NCBI GenBank assembly: GCA_014529385.2
Contig: JABFUD020000374.1
Location: 1-52,747, forward strand
Direction: 5' to 3'
Length of the DNA stretch: 52,747 nt
Source of the DNA: Adiantum capillus-veneris
Lineage: Eukaryota; Streptophyta; Polypodiopsida; Polypodiales; Pteridaceae
Positions 10,253 through 20,500 of the stretch are shown one piece after another. Below the pieces are notes generated by a model. That model worked only from the letters and a program-made list of their open reading frames with translations. It was not told the origin of the DNA and ran no database searches. Within the stretch, counting starts at the first letter, position 1. Each line of letters starts with the position of its first letter. Made by a program: the position numbers and the translations under genes.

Positions 10253-11837
10253 TTTATTTTATCGGTTTCCATTGAGGGATGTCTGTCTCTTGACGTCCGT
10301 AACACAATCTACAAACTTGCGAAGTTGGTACAATGGATCTCACAAAAGGAGATCAACGTAGACTCCATACCATTCACCAAACTAAACGCTGATGAGGTTG
10401 TGTGTATGTTTGAGAAACATTTTCCTACTACCATGCTAACCATTCAAGTGTATCTTCTTGTTCACATAGTTGATGAGGTGGAAATAGCCGGCACAGATAA
10501 TTCCAAATGGATGTTCTTTTTAGAACGTTTTATGAAAACTCCCAAGGGATATGTGTGTCAGAAGGCACGTCCGGAGGGTAGCATGGCAGAAGGTTGGCTG
10601 GTATCAGAGTCCCTAGTGTACATTGGAGAGTGGCTAGACGGATTTGATAAAGCCCGGGACATGCTATGGAGAACCATAGATGATGAGCGCATATCTGGAA
10701 TTGTCATGAGCAATCTCGGTGTTGAGAAGAAGATGACGGAATATCTAGAGGCTAAAATCAACCGATTTTGCATGCTTCACAATCCAGTCATGCAGAAGTG
10801 GATCTCACCATATGAGGATGCAAAGCAAGAGCGACAAAGGGCAAGAATCGAGTGGAGACGGGGAAGACGACCACCGATGCACTATCCGACGGGTCTGGAG
10901 AGGCTACCAACATTCATGAGCTTAAGATGATTGCACAACCAACTGAAAAGCGCACAACAGTGCGGTGAAGAAGTGACTGAGGAAGAGTGGGAGTACTCTA
11001 GGGGTTGCGCGACCAAGGTAAGTTTGGAATGTACGACTAGTAACTTTCTAGATGTTTGAACGGCCACTCATAATCTTTGTTGGTTGTAGTATAAGTCATA
11101 CACAGCAGCATGGTGTAAAGGTCGACATTTTAGGGTGGAACAGATCGACAAAAAATGTTTTACTCAAGATTGTGGAATCATGGAAAAATTTGAACCGTCT
11201 AGTCGACGACGGTCCTCTGATGCAGATCCTGTGGTGGCGGAACTCACTTACTTTGGCACGCTACAAGATATTTTGAGGATCGATTATAGAGGATTTTTTG
11301 TCGACTTGTTCAACGTGCAATGGTTCAAGATAATCATGGAGGATCGCAACGCTACTGTACGTAGAGGAGAGTCTGGTTTTCTTGAGGTGGATTCAACTAA
11401 TAAATGGACTGACCTAAGAGACACTTTCGTACTACCCGAGCGTTGTGAATAAGTAAGTATGTAAATAGTTAATGTGTGTTTTAGAATTTATGTGCTTGGA
11501 AGCTCTCATGTAAGTTATGTGGCTCTAGCAAGTGATATTTCATCCCACAAAGTCTGCATCAAAGTGGTGGTACGTCATAGAGGTAGCCCCTCATAGTGCA
11601 CGGACGTATGAAGGCTACCATGTGCCAATCACAGTGGCATCAATGGAGGAGATCGGAGAAGATGCCCAGTCAGAAGCCATGGAGGTGGTGCCAGACGAAC
11701 ATCAAGTTGCTACTCTCTATGGGGTGCATACAGAGGATCTACAAAATGAAACAGAGGACATCTGTTTAAACAGAGAGCTCTATATAGATATAGGAAGTTA
11801 TGCTAAGCTATGCGAGGATGAGAGAGAGATCTCTTAA
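10253..11837 (+). pseudogene. CACTA transposase C-terminal exons (DUF4218, DUF4216)
   Basis: Three exons fit in phase: 10253-11017, 11090-11452 and 11529-11837, with canonical AG/GT borders (donors at 10161, 11018 and 11453; acceptors before 10253, 11090 and 11529). The first holds DUF4218 (FPTTMLTIQVYLLVHIVDEV, then KWMFFLERFMK and ARPEGSMAEGW). The second and third hold DUF4216 (YFGTLQDILRIDYRGFFVDLF, then WYVIEV). Both domains commonly follow tnp2 in plant CACTA proteins. Two in-frame nonsense codons interrupt the model: TGA at 10928-10930, and TAA at 11450-11452 exactly at an exon end. Both are explainable as C-to-T changes. Confidence 0.8.
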
Positions 11838-12143
11838 AGCCATAAATATTGTATTTGAACAAGATGGCTCCGTTTTGTAAATTTAGAGTTATGCACTTGC
11901 CTCTTTCATTACTCAAGTTGAATAGAAGAAGAACGCTTTCTGTTGCTGCTAGCCTTTGAACATTCCAAAGCTACATGCACATTCAAGTTCTTGTACGATT
12001 CTCCGGCTCTTTAAGTATTTGCGTCATTGCGTCATAGTATTTATATGCGTCATTGTGTCATTGTATTTAATGGTGTTTGCGTCCACTCTAGGTACGTATG
12101 CTCTAGGTATGTTCTCATTAGCAGAGATGATGAGCACCTCCTC

Positions 12144-12146
<3 letters not shown>

Positions 12147-12184
<38 letters not shown>
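12147..12184 (+). repeat. (CT)n microsatellite
   Basis: A CT dinucleotide run about 70 bp upstream of the start codon of the second CACTA gene. Confidence 0.97.
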
Positions 12185-12189
<5 letters not shown>

Positions 12190-12255
12190 CTTGTCCATGT
12201 TTTCTACTCCATTCATTCAATATTAAGTTTAAATGTTCGTGTGTTTAATGCAGGT

Positions 12256-13568
12256 ATGGATGATGACGAGTTTCTTTCTTCTTTGTCACCCCAGCAGAGA
12301 CAGTGGTACGTGGAGCGTCATCGCTCTGGCGCACCATCGCGCGTTCCTACTCCATCCGCATCTCCCTCTGTTTCGGAGTCCTCAGTGCGCTCCGAAGCTT
12401 CGGCGTTGACGAGACGATCTTCACACTCGTCCAGGCACCGGCGCTCTAGTGGTGGCAGTGGCGGTTGTTGTGGGGGTGGCGCCACCGATGCTTCGACACC
12501 GCCTCGTGTTCGACGAGGCTCTTTACCCTCCCCTTCTTTGTTCGTCCCAACACCAACCATGGCATCGCCATCGACACCAGGTTTTGCATGGCTGAGTGCC
12601 GTTCCCCACAGCTACACACCACTAGCTACTCCTCCAAGAGTCACTCCAGTGGACACTCCTCGCTTCGGGGCTCAGACTCCAGTGGAGACACCTGGCGTCT
12701 GTACCCTCGTTGACACGCCGCTAGAGACCCCTGTCGAGACACCGAGGTTCACGCGTCAGCGGCAAGAGGGCTTGCCTTACTCCGTCGACTTCAGCGGCGG
12801 CATCATCTTGGATGATGACGGCAAGAAGGTGATTTCGCGCATGCGCGGTCTTTGCTCTCAGGTGTTTAGACACTACATACTAAACACCTAGAGTGAAGTA
12901 CCGAATGAATTAAAAGACAGAGTCATCAGCATGCTTCATGACGTGTTTACCGTTCCAACACGGGATGACCGCTTCAATGAAGATGTGATGAAGGTTCGAA
13001 TGCACGAATACTGCAAGCATAAGCGTTCCGAAGTGCAAAAAGCAATCACGCATGGATGGAACAGACCAGATTGGCTGGCCAAAGAAGATTGGAAGCATGC
13101 AAAGAAAGAAGCGCGCGAGAATCCCGACAAGTGGAAGCAACAAAAGGAGGCAGCCAGAGCACGAGTAGAGGCAGGGAGCTCGCACCACTTGGGGAGCGGC
13201 GGGTGGGCATCATTTGAGGCCGATTTTGTAAGTGTTTTCGCATCTATGTTCAATAGTTTAGGGTTTATGGGATTTGAAATTCTAACATGGTGGATTCTTT
13301 GTATGTTTTGACAGTGGTCGTTTACACGACGTGATCCCACTCCGTACGAGCGTGAGTACGCACGCAGGAAGGGCTTAAACGCCCTTATAGACATCCTGAC
13401 TTCTCGCGACGGCATGGTTAGTATTAGGGTTTATTCTTTTCTATTTATTGTATTGTTTTATAAACGTCGCTCGCTATATGTTTATACTTACAATGGGCTA
13501 TCTTATTGTTTTTTTTTTTGCAGAATTCGACAGATACGCCGCTTGGACGCAATGAGACGTCTAATTAG
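12256..13568 (+). pseudogene. CACTA second gene, Transposase_24 type
   Basis: Gene model: exons 12256-13227, 13315-13416 and 13524-13568, all in phase with GT/AG introns of 87 and 107 bp, about 372 codons. The ATG at 12256 lies just after a possible splice acceptor. The N-terminal half is low complexity: Ser/Arg-rich, a Gly/Cys run, then repeated DTP/ETP units (VDTPLETPVETPRF). The C-terminal half (VPNELKDRVISMLHDVF, KRSEVQKAITHGW, KEARENPDKWKQQ) resembles plant Transposase_24, the partner protein thought to bind subterminal repeats. One TAG (12889-12891) splits the protein just before that domain, at a place where the family usually has Trp. The last exon codes only 14 residues. Confidence 0.75.
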
Positions 13569-13960
13569 ACGACGTCGGTTTTAGATAGCATCAGTTTCTT
13601 TTTGTCCTAGCTTATGTATCATGAGACCATGAAACTATGTATTTTTGAAAACCATGTATATTTTTTAAATAATGACAATGGTTTGTAACTATTACATTTG
13701 CAATGATTAACAATCAAGTGATTTTGCTACTGTGTACAATTGTCATTTATTTACTTCCATCAATTCACGCTTGTCATTTTTGTATCTTTATTTTGCAAAC
13801 AATACGTACTATGGATGTTGGAGTTAATGATTATATTGTCTTGTGGGTGACTATTTTGGGTCTATATTTACCTTTGCACTTTTTTTCAAAGGTAAATAGA
13901 CCAATGAAACATTCAATATGGTTGATGGGTTGAATGCCCTATCCCCAAAAAATTTTAATC
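13569..13960. other. CACTA noncoding 3' segment
   Basis: AT-rich sequence after the stop of the second gene. I see no domain or RNA gene; it probably includes the 3' UTR. The segment 13836-13933 has no significant reading frame. Confidence 0.5.
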
Positions 13961-13963
13961 TCG

Positions 13964-14160
13964 GGCGTCGCTATATTCGGCTCTGCAGCGTCGCTATCTA
14001 TGGCCCTGCAGCGTCACTATATAGCGACATATATAGCGACGCTTATAGCGACTGCGATAGCGAGTACTATAGCGACGTTCTCTTATAGATGCTAATAGCG
14101 ACGCTTTTAGCGACGCCAAGGGTTTAAAAAACCCAGTGTATTTTCGTCGCTATAAGCGTC
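13964..14160. repeat. CACTA subterminal repeats (AGCGACG motif)
   Basis: About a dozen copies of an AGCGACG / CGTCGCTATA motif in both orientations within 200 bp, some as TATAGCGACGC. Such clusters near CACTA ends are the usual binding sites of the element-encoded DNA-binding protein. Confidence 0.85.
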
Positions 14161-14169
14161 ACAAGAGCA

Positions 14170-14186
14170 CACAACCTCTTGTAGTG
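14170..14186 (+). repeat. Right TIR of CACTA element
   Basis: The sequence ends CTCTTGTAGTG, so the inverted strand begins CACTACAAGAG as in En/Spm elements. The 3-bp target duplication would be TTT (14187-14189), but the left side is not in view. Confidence 0.8.
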
Positions 14187-15170
14187 TTTCTCGCCATTGG
14201 TAGGTTGGTGTGCTTGGTGTGGAATGGTCTGGTGGAGTCTTCTGATTCTTAACTCTCCATTGCTTGATTGGTTTTCCTGTTTGCGGAGAAGATAAGTGCT
14301 CTTTTTTCTTCCAAACCCATTTCGTGTTAGGTTCCTTGCTCAGAGAAGCTCGTCTCTGTGTTTTGGCCTTTAGAAGCGTCTTTGGTTTTGTCGGTGATGT
14401 TTTGGGCACCCAGATTTGAACCGGCTTATCCTTAAGCTATGCTTCTGGTACCCAAATGTGCCCGACTCTTTGCATGCTACTTGTTGGGAGGACGGAGAAG
14501 ATTGATTACTTCGTGGTTTGCTCTGCTATTGATTGCCTTTCCATTTCTCCTTACTTGGTGCAATTGGAACAATGAGTTGTCTGCCCTTCGGTGATAGCTT
14601 GAGCTGGTTTGTATCCCAATCTGGTACTGCCTTATATGTCCACATCCAGGGAATTCTAAGAATCATATCTCATTCATGTGTTCATCTGGTAAGCATACAA
14701 ACTGATGAGAACATGAACATCCATGTACTATCACGTTCAAGTTGACTACTCCCAATGTAGCGGTTGGGTTCCTGTTGCATCCTTTGATTGTCGCTATTCC
14801 CACCGTCAATGCTTGACTTGTTGCTTTCTTATACGTGGAATAACTGACTGCATTCACTCTAGCTCCTGTGTAGACCAAAGCATTTGTGCTATGATTTTTG
14901 AGCTTACTTTGATACACAGGTCCGTTCCATCTAACCATTCATCCTTTGTTGAAACTACATCTTTAGGCAATTCCCATTGTCGGTCATCTATTTCCAAAGT
15001 GTTGATGGGAACCGGTATCTGTTGATTCTTGAGAGCAGCTTTCCATTTGAGTACTCGAAGCCGAGATTCCTCTTGGGCTTCATCAATAACCTGTTTCCGT
15101 TTAATCCTACTTTGCTTGGCTGCATGCATTCCTTCTAGCAATTCATTGGTTAGCGGCTATTTGTATTTCT
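14187..15170 (-). pseudogene. Gypsy D: region 3' of integrase with retropepsin-like segment
   Basis: After the usual integrase tail (GPFIIEDESPSGAVKL, ending HLKKYK) there is one in-frame TAG, after which the same frame continues (PLTNELLEGMHAAKQSRIKR, then KWKAALKNQQIPVPINTLE). After a frameshift, 14938-14663 reads ALVYTGARVNAVSYSTYKKA and, later, HQFVCLPDEHMNE, followed in another frame by a PWMWTYKAVPDWD-like block. This order (D/Y-T-G-A, beta strands, a hydrophobic-Gly-like block) resembles an aspartic protease with the catalytic Asp replaced by Tyr. A Lys-rich tail with TKWVWKKK follows until the CACTA end. A protease downstream of integrase is unexpected. The fold assignment is by eye and tentative. 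Confidence 0.5.
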
Positions 15171-15924
15171 TTAAATGGCATCTACTAATCCAATTAGGCA
15201 TTGGTTCACCATCTAGGGTGGACAACTTCACTGCTCCGCTTGGAGATTCATCTTCAATGATAAACGGTCCGTTTTCCTTTTTCTTAAACTTGGGAATTTC
15301 TTGCTTAAGGGAATAGACTAAAGCTAACTCTCCTTTCTTGAAGATTCTTGTTATTAGATGGGAATCAAGAAACTGTTTTTGTTTCCGCTTTTGTGCATAG
15401 ATGTGAGGGCAGTTAGCCTTTGCTCATTTAGCTTTTCTGACAATTCATGTCTAGTCCACTCAAGATCCTTAGCTACCCTTAATGTCGGCAATAGAACTTC
15501 TATTGGCAGTATGGCATCAAGACCATAAACAACGTTAAAGGGTGTAGGATTTAAAGCTGTTTTGAATGAAACTCGATAAGCCCATAGAGCTGCATGGAGA
15601 TTCATTTCCCAGTTTTTCCTTCTTGAACCAACCACTTTAGTCAGTACCGAGCTAAGAATTCTATTCGTATGCTCAACTTGTCCGTTTGCTTGTGGGTGAT
15701 AGGGAGCTGATTTGTTATGGATGACCATAAATTCATTAAGCAAATATTCAATTCCCTCATTGAGCAAATGAGTTCCCCAATCATTGACAATTTCAATTGG
15801 CAGTCCATATCTCGTGAATACATACTGATATAAGAATGCATTAGTGGTTCTGGCATCATTCTTTTGAGTTGCTTTAGCCTCGGCCCACTTGGTCAAATAG
15901 TCCGTAGCTACAATGATATATTGA
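15171..15924 (-). pseudogene. Gypsy D: integrase C-terminal part
   Basis: Ty3/gypsy integrase core truncated at its N-terminal side by LTR E. Visible are IIVATDYLTKWAEAK (first catalytic Asp), TRYGLPIEIVNDWGTHLLNE (second Asp), SAPYHPQANGQVEHTNRIL (Glu of the DDE triad) and ALWAYRVSFKTALNPTPFNVVYG. The zinc-binding HHCC domain and everything up to RNase H are missing. The rest of the same element is at 26195-32209. The integrase joins host and element DNA ends; this copy is dead. Confidence 0.88.
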
Positions 15925-17726
15925 TGTAAAGTCCCCAACCCCGACTACACCGAGATCGGGATGGGATCCTTGATAGGTCTGTAGGCCTTATAAAAATCGG
16001 AGTCTCTAAACAAGAAAAATCCAAGGAATAGACCTTTATCATTGACAATGGCTTGGGTCTATAGCCTTAGAAGCATACCTAGTCCTGTCTCGCAGCAAAA
16101 ACGGGACAATGTATTCAAACGGCCTACAAAAAAAATTCCTATTCCGGCCCTATAGCTTCATCATTCAGATTATGGTTTCCTTAGCCAATGATTTTTTCCC
16201 CTTAACATATGTGAGGGCACAGCCGTTGGTGGATTCCTCTTCCAAGTGAGAAGTTTCTAAAACGTTTTAGTGCGCGGGAATGGATAGTTACCTGACTAAT
16301 CACCCATCCATGATTGACAACCTTAGTCAATCCCCACTTACCACCCCGCACTCACACACAAGATTCATTTATCTTATTATCACATTGTTTTAACATTTAA
16401 AATAATGGTTTCTTTTAACGTTCCATCACGGTAATTCCTTGAAGACAGCATTGAAAGCATTCTTTTAGCAAACAGACATCTTTAAACTTAAGACAGGGTA
16501 CTCTCAATCAAAACATTATCCATAATAACCATGACCAGTACTCGTCTTGTCTCAAGACCACTTAAGGGTGAAAAACGGCACCCATTCCTTGTTCAAATCC
16601 GGAGTAGAATAAACCCCCACCCAAGGTTCTGGGTGCTCATACACCAAACCAGTTGCCCATACAACCGGGCGGCTCCCCTAGGATAAAAACGGTATCCTAA
16701 CTTATGTAGAAACATCAAGACATGACACGGAGTAGAAACTCATCGTTCATGGGGGTAACCGACTTAACCGTGGCTAGAAAGCCGATCATTATCATCAATT
16801 TATATCAAGGAGTCGGAGGTGTCTTGAGACAAGCTGTCTTAAGAATGATCAAACATATCTTTCCTAATTCAACCAGTTTTAACCCAAAAAATTCTTTCCT
16901 ATATTATAAACAAATGCACGTTGGAAGTTACCTTTCGTTTTCAGCCAGATTATCCTTCTTACGTATGCAATGCTAACTTATAAAATAATTTAAACTAATT
17001 AAAGACTTAATTGAACAATGGGACACCCACTTGGGATTGATTGGCCATCTGCTGCTGTGCTGGCGCCTGAAGACTCTCCTCCGTAGGCCTACTACTAGGC
17101 CCGGCTTCGTCGTCGTACGACGCTCTAGTTTGTTTTGGAGGTACTTCCTCATCATCAGATGTAGGATTTGCTCGGGTTCTTTTTGATGCCATAACTTCCT
17201 ATCCTTATAAAAAGGACGTCTAATCATTAGGTAAATAATTCAAAATCTAGACTTAACCTTTGTATTCAACCGTAACCCATCCAAGGTTAAATTTATAGTC
17301 TTAATTGATAAATTCTTGACCTAGTAATTTCTTATTTGTCAATATAAGCATGATATTTTTTTCCACCGCTTACCTAAGGGTTTTCTAAGCTCTCCTAACT
17401 TTCTTATAATTTTCTATATCTTTTTTCTAATTTTCCTATCAATTGTTAAGCTAATAATTTACTTATTTTGGGCTTAATATTTATTGTATTTAATTTCTCT
17501 TAAATATTTCATTTCCTTAACTTGATATCATAGGTTTATACTTCCTGTAATTTTTCTAAAAACTTTTAACCACAAAGTCTATTTATTTTAATTAATCATT
17601 TGCTAAAAATAAGACTTTTGGTCAATTATAATTTACTAACCTCACTAATTAACTATGGTATAATTACCACAAGTAGATAAGGATATTTTTGACCTCTGGT
17701 AATTATCTTATTATTTTCCAACTTAG

Positions 17727-19440
17727 TTATATAATTTTCATCTTCAATTTTTAGCTAATTTTAGGACAATTTGACTTAAATGAATACTTATACTACTTTT
17801 TTAACCTTGACCTATTTATCACGGCCTTTTTATTATGTAAACTAACTGTGATAAATAGACTGTAATCATATAGCATGATTTACTAATTTCCCCCTTGAAA
17901 TTTTCACCAAAATTAGTATATTTTGACATAGATAAATATCTATACTACTTTTCTAACCTTGGCATAATTATCACGGTCTCTTTACCCTATAATACAGCTC
18001 TGATAAATAGCATGTAATTATAGCACATAATTTACTAATTTCTCTCTTTAGTTTTTAGCTAAAAATAGTGTAATTTGACTTAGATAAATATCTATACTAC
18101 GTTTCTAACCTTGGAATAATTATCACGGCCTCTTTACTATATAATATAGCTCTGATAAATAGTATGTAATCATATAGAATGATTTACTAATTTCCCTCTT
18201 TAATGTTTAGCTAAAAATGGTGTAATTTGACCTAGATAAATATCTATACTACTTTTCTGACCTTGGCATAATTATCATGGCCTCTTTAATCTATAAGATA
18301 TCTCTGATAAATAGGATATAATCATATAGCATGATTTACTAATTTCCCTCTTTAGGTTTACCCGTAAAAATTGCGTAATTCCACCAAGATAATTAGTTAA
18401 ACTAATTATCTGAGCTTCTCCTAATTATCATGGGTTTCTTAACACCCAATTAACCATTGATAAATATATCACAGCAATTGAAATCTGTTTACTAATTTCC
18501 CCTATTTAAATTTCTAAAAACACAGAGTAATTATGCCTAATTAATTAGTTATATTGTTTATCGGAGCTTTTCGTAATTATCACCGGTTTCTTACCACCCA
18601 ATTAACCACTGATAAATATATTATATCAGTTGAAATCAATTTACTAATTTCTCCTATTTAAATTTCTCGAAAAATAGGGTATTTCTACCTAATTAATTAT
18701 CTGAGCCTATCATAATTATCATGAGTTCCTTAACACCTAATTAACCACTTATAAATATATCACAGCAATTGAAATCAATTTACTGATTTCCCCTATTTAA
18801 ATTTCTCAGAAAACAGGGTATGTTTGCTAAAGTAATTAGCTAGATTAATTATTTGAGCTTTTACTAATTATTTTTGGTTACTTAACACTTAATTAACCTA
18901 TGATAAATATATCATGGCATTTGAAATCAATTTACTAATTTCCCCTATTTAAATTACTCAAGAAACAGGGTATTTCAGCTAAAGTAAATAGTTAGATTAA
19001 TTTTTTAAGATTTTTCTAATTATCACGGGTTCTTGAACACTTAATTTATCATTGATAATTATATGTCAACAATTGAATTCCATTTACTAATTTTCCCTAT
19101 TTAAATTACTCAAAAAACAGGGTATTTTAGATAAAGTAATTAGCTAGATTAATTTCTTGAACTTTTCCTAATTATCACAGGTTCTTGAACACCTAATTAA
19201 CCACTGATAATTATATGACAGCATTTGAATTCCAATTACTAATTTCCCCTATTTAAATTGCTCAAAAATAGTGTATTTCTGCTAAAATAATTAGCTAGAT
19301 TAACTTTCTAAGCTTCTCCTAATTTTCACGGGCTTCTTAACATCTAGTTAACCTCTGATAAATATATCACTGAATTTAAAATCAATTTACTAATTTTCCC
19401 TATTTAATTTTCTCAAAACACAGAAAAATTTTGCCTAATT
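17727..19440. repeat. Tandem array of about 152-bp units in LTR E
   Basis: The marker TTTACTAATTT recurs at 17879, 18031, 18183, 18335, 18488, 18640, 18779, 18931, 19083, 19235 (as ATTACTAATTT) and 19386. The spacing is 152 bp in most intervals, with one of 139 where about 16 bp are missing compared with the other LTR. Two unit subtypes exist: 'CTTTAGTTTTTAGCTAAAA' units up to about 18340, then 'CCCTATTTAAATT' units. The array is strongly AT-rich. Confidence 0.9.
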
Positions 19441-19871
19441 AGTTAGGAAAATTTCTCAAAAAATTATAGGATTATTTTCCTAGCTTAATGACTTTCTAAT
19501 GCAACTTTGATAATTACCTCAATTTAATCTAAGCTTAATTAATATATTTATCATTAATTCATGGTTAATTTGACTAATTTCAGCCCTAATATGATAGGAT
19601 AATTAATTGGCTTAATATTACTAAGCTTAATTACAATAATCAGCAGAGATTAATTAATTAAGAGAGGTTTTATGAGTATACATAGGCCTAATCTTTGATT
19701 TATTAACAAACTAGCTTAATTTAACCTTGCTAATTAAGAAGGATTATGCTAATTACCGTTTAAGTTAATCAATTAGAGATTAATCTCTAATGATTTCTGC
19801 GTAGTGTCCTCTCTAGATGAGAGAGAGAGTATCAAGGCTCCGAGTCTGTGTAAAATGCGAAGCTAGGGGTC

Positions 19872-19881
19872 CTATTTATAG
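19872..19881 (-). promoter_or_regulatory. TATA box of LTR E
   Basis: The minus strand reads CTATAAATAGGACCCC, a near-ideal plant TATA box about 495 nt into the LTR. Transcription would start near 19840-19850. The region just downstream has a short CT-rich run, common in plant leaders. The corresponding part of the 5' LTR is deleted. Confidence 0.65.
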
Positions 19882-20394
19882 TTTTCTAACACTCATAAGC
19901 TCTCCCCGGTTGAAAAAGACAATTGCTTGAAGTTCAAGCAGCCCCCAGCAAGTCAAAAAATGCCCCTGTTGCTAAATGAGTCCCTGGCAGGTCAGTGATG
20001 ACCCCCCCATTACCTGCCAGCTTTTAAAATATCAATTCTGCTATATTTTGACCTATTTTTGCTTAATTGGTAAATATCTAGGAGGACTTTAATAAAGTCT
20101 ATGCTTAAATGATTACTGCAACCCTTCAATTTTACCTATTTTACTCAATTCACAGTGTAAACTTCCAGGGGTCATAACTATGTCAGTTTTTATCGGAATT
20201 CAATTCTGAAAATTTCTAGCCTGGGGTTAGCCCAGGGTTTGCTGTGCTTAAGATTCCAAAAATACCAATATTTGCTATGGTCGGCGGACAATTCTACATT
20301 GCTTTTTCAATAATCATATCAGTTTGATTAAGCTTTATACAACCTTTAAGGTTTCAGAAACTGGAAACCTTACAATCACCCTAACTTAAGAATT

Positions 20395-20500
20395 TGAGAT
20401 GTCCCCATCTCAGCCGAAATTGGGAAAATCTTTGAGAAGAGAAATTCATCCTCCCGAGTGGCATCATCAAAGGGATAATCGTTCCACTTTACCAAATGTT
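20395..20500 (-). pseudogene. Element E: chromodomain remnant
   Basis: The minus strand reads HLVKWNDYPFDDATREDEFL and then KDFPNFG before a stop, close to the 3' LTR. This is the C-terminal half of a chromodomain (VKWxxxPxxxATWE...FPxF), where the usual Trp is Arg. Such a domain at the end of pol marks chromoviruses (Ty3/gypsy). The rest of pol is missing upstream, so this is what is left after a large internal deletion. Confidence 0.7.

Larger units (their letters stand above)
7958..14186 (+). mobile_element. CACTA (En/Spm) transposon, right part
   Basis: A class II element recognised by a tnp2-type transposase gene, a second Transposase_24-type gene, dense subterminal AGCGACG repeats and a right terminus ending CTTGTAGTG (inverse of CACTACAAG). 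No matching left terminus occurs between 7958 and 8256. Element B therefore most likely inserted within the CACTA, leaving the left end beyond the window. Its own target is gypsy element D, whose coding sequence resumes at 14187. Confidence 0.85.
15925..20374 (-). repeat. 3' LTR of element E (4.45 kb)
   Basis: In plus coordinates the repeat starts TGTAAAGTCCCC and ends AACCTTACA, so the LTR is TGTAAGG...TTTACA on the minus strand. The first 3.24 kb match 22954-26194 closely, with mostly single-base differences. It is very long for an LTR. It carries a TATA box near 19872 and a 152-bp tandem array. No gene is seen in it; short open frames such as 16722-16976 and its copy at 23751-24005 have no domain. 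Confidence 0.85.

Noticed and set aside
11956-12255. Upstream extension of the second CACTA frame as coding
   Set aside because: It consists of low-complexity sequence and the CT microsatellite; the ATG at 12256 gives a better start and follows a possible splice acceptor.
14187-15924. Left gypsy block as an element separate from 26195-32209
   Set aside because: Strand, domain order and the position of LTR E fit one element split by E; independent identity cannot be fully excluded without alignment.
16722-16976. 84-codon frame in LTR E, duplicated at 23751-24005, as a gene
   Set aside because: It is duplicated only because both LTRs contain it; no domain is seen and it opposes the element's transcription.
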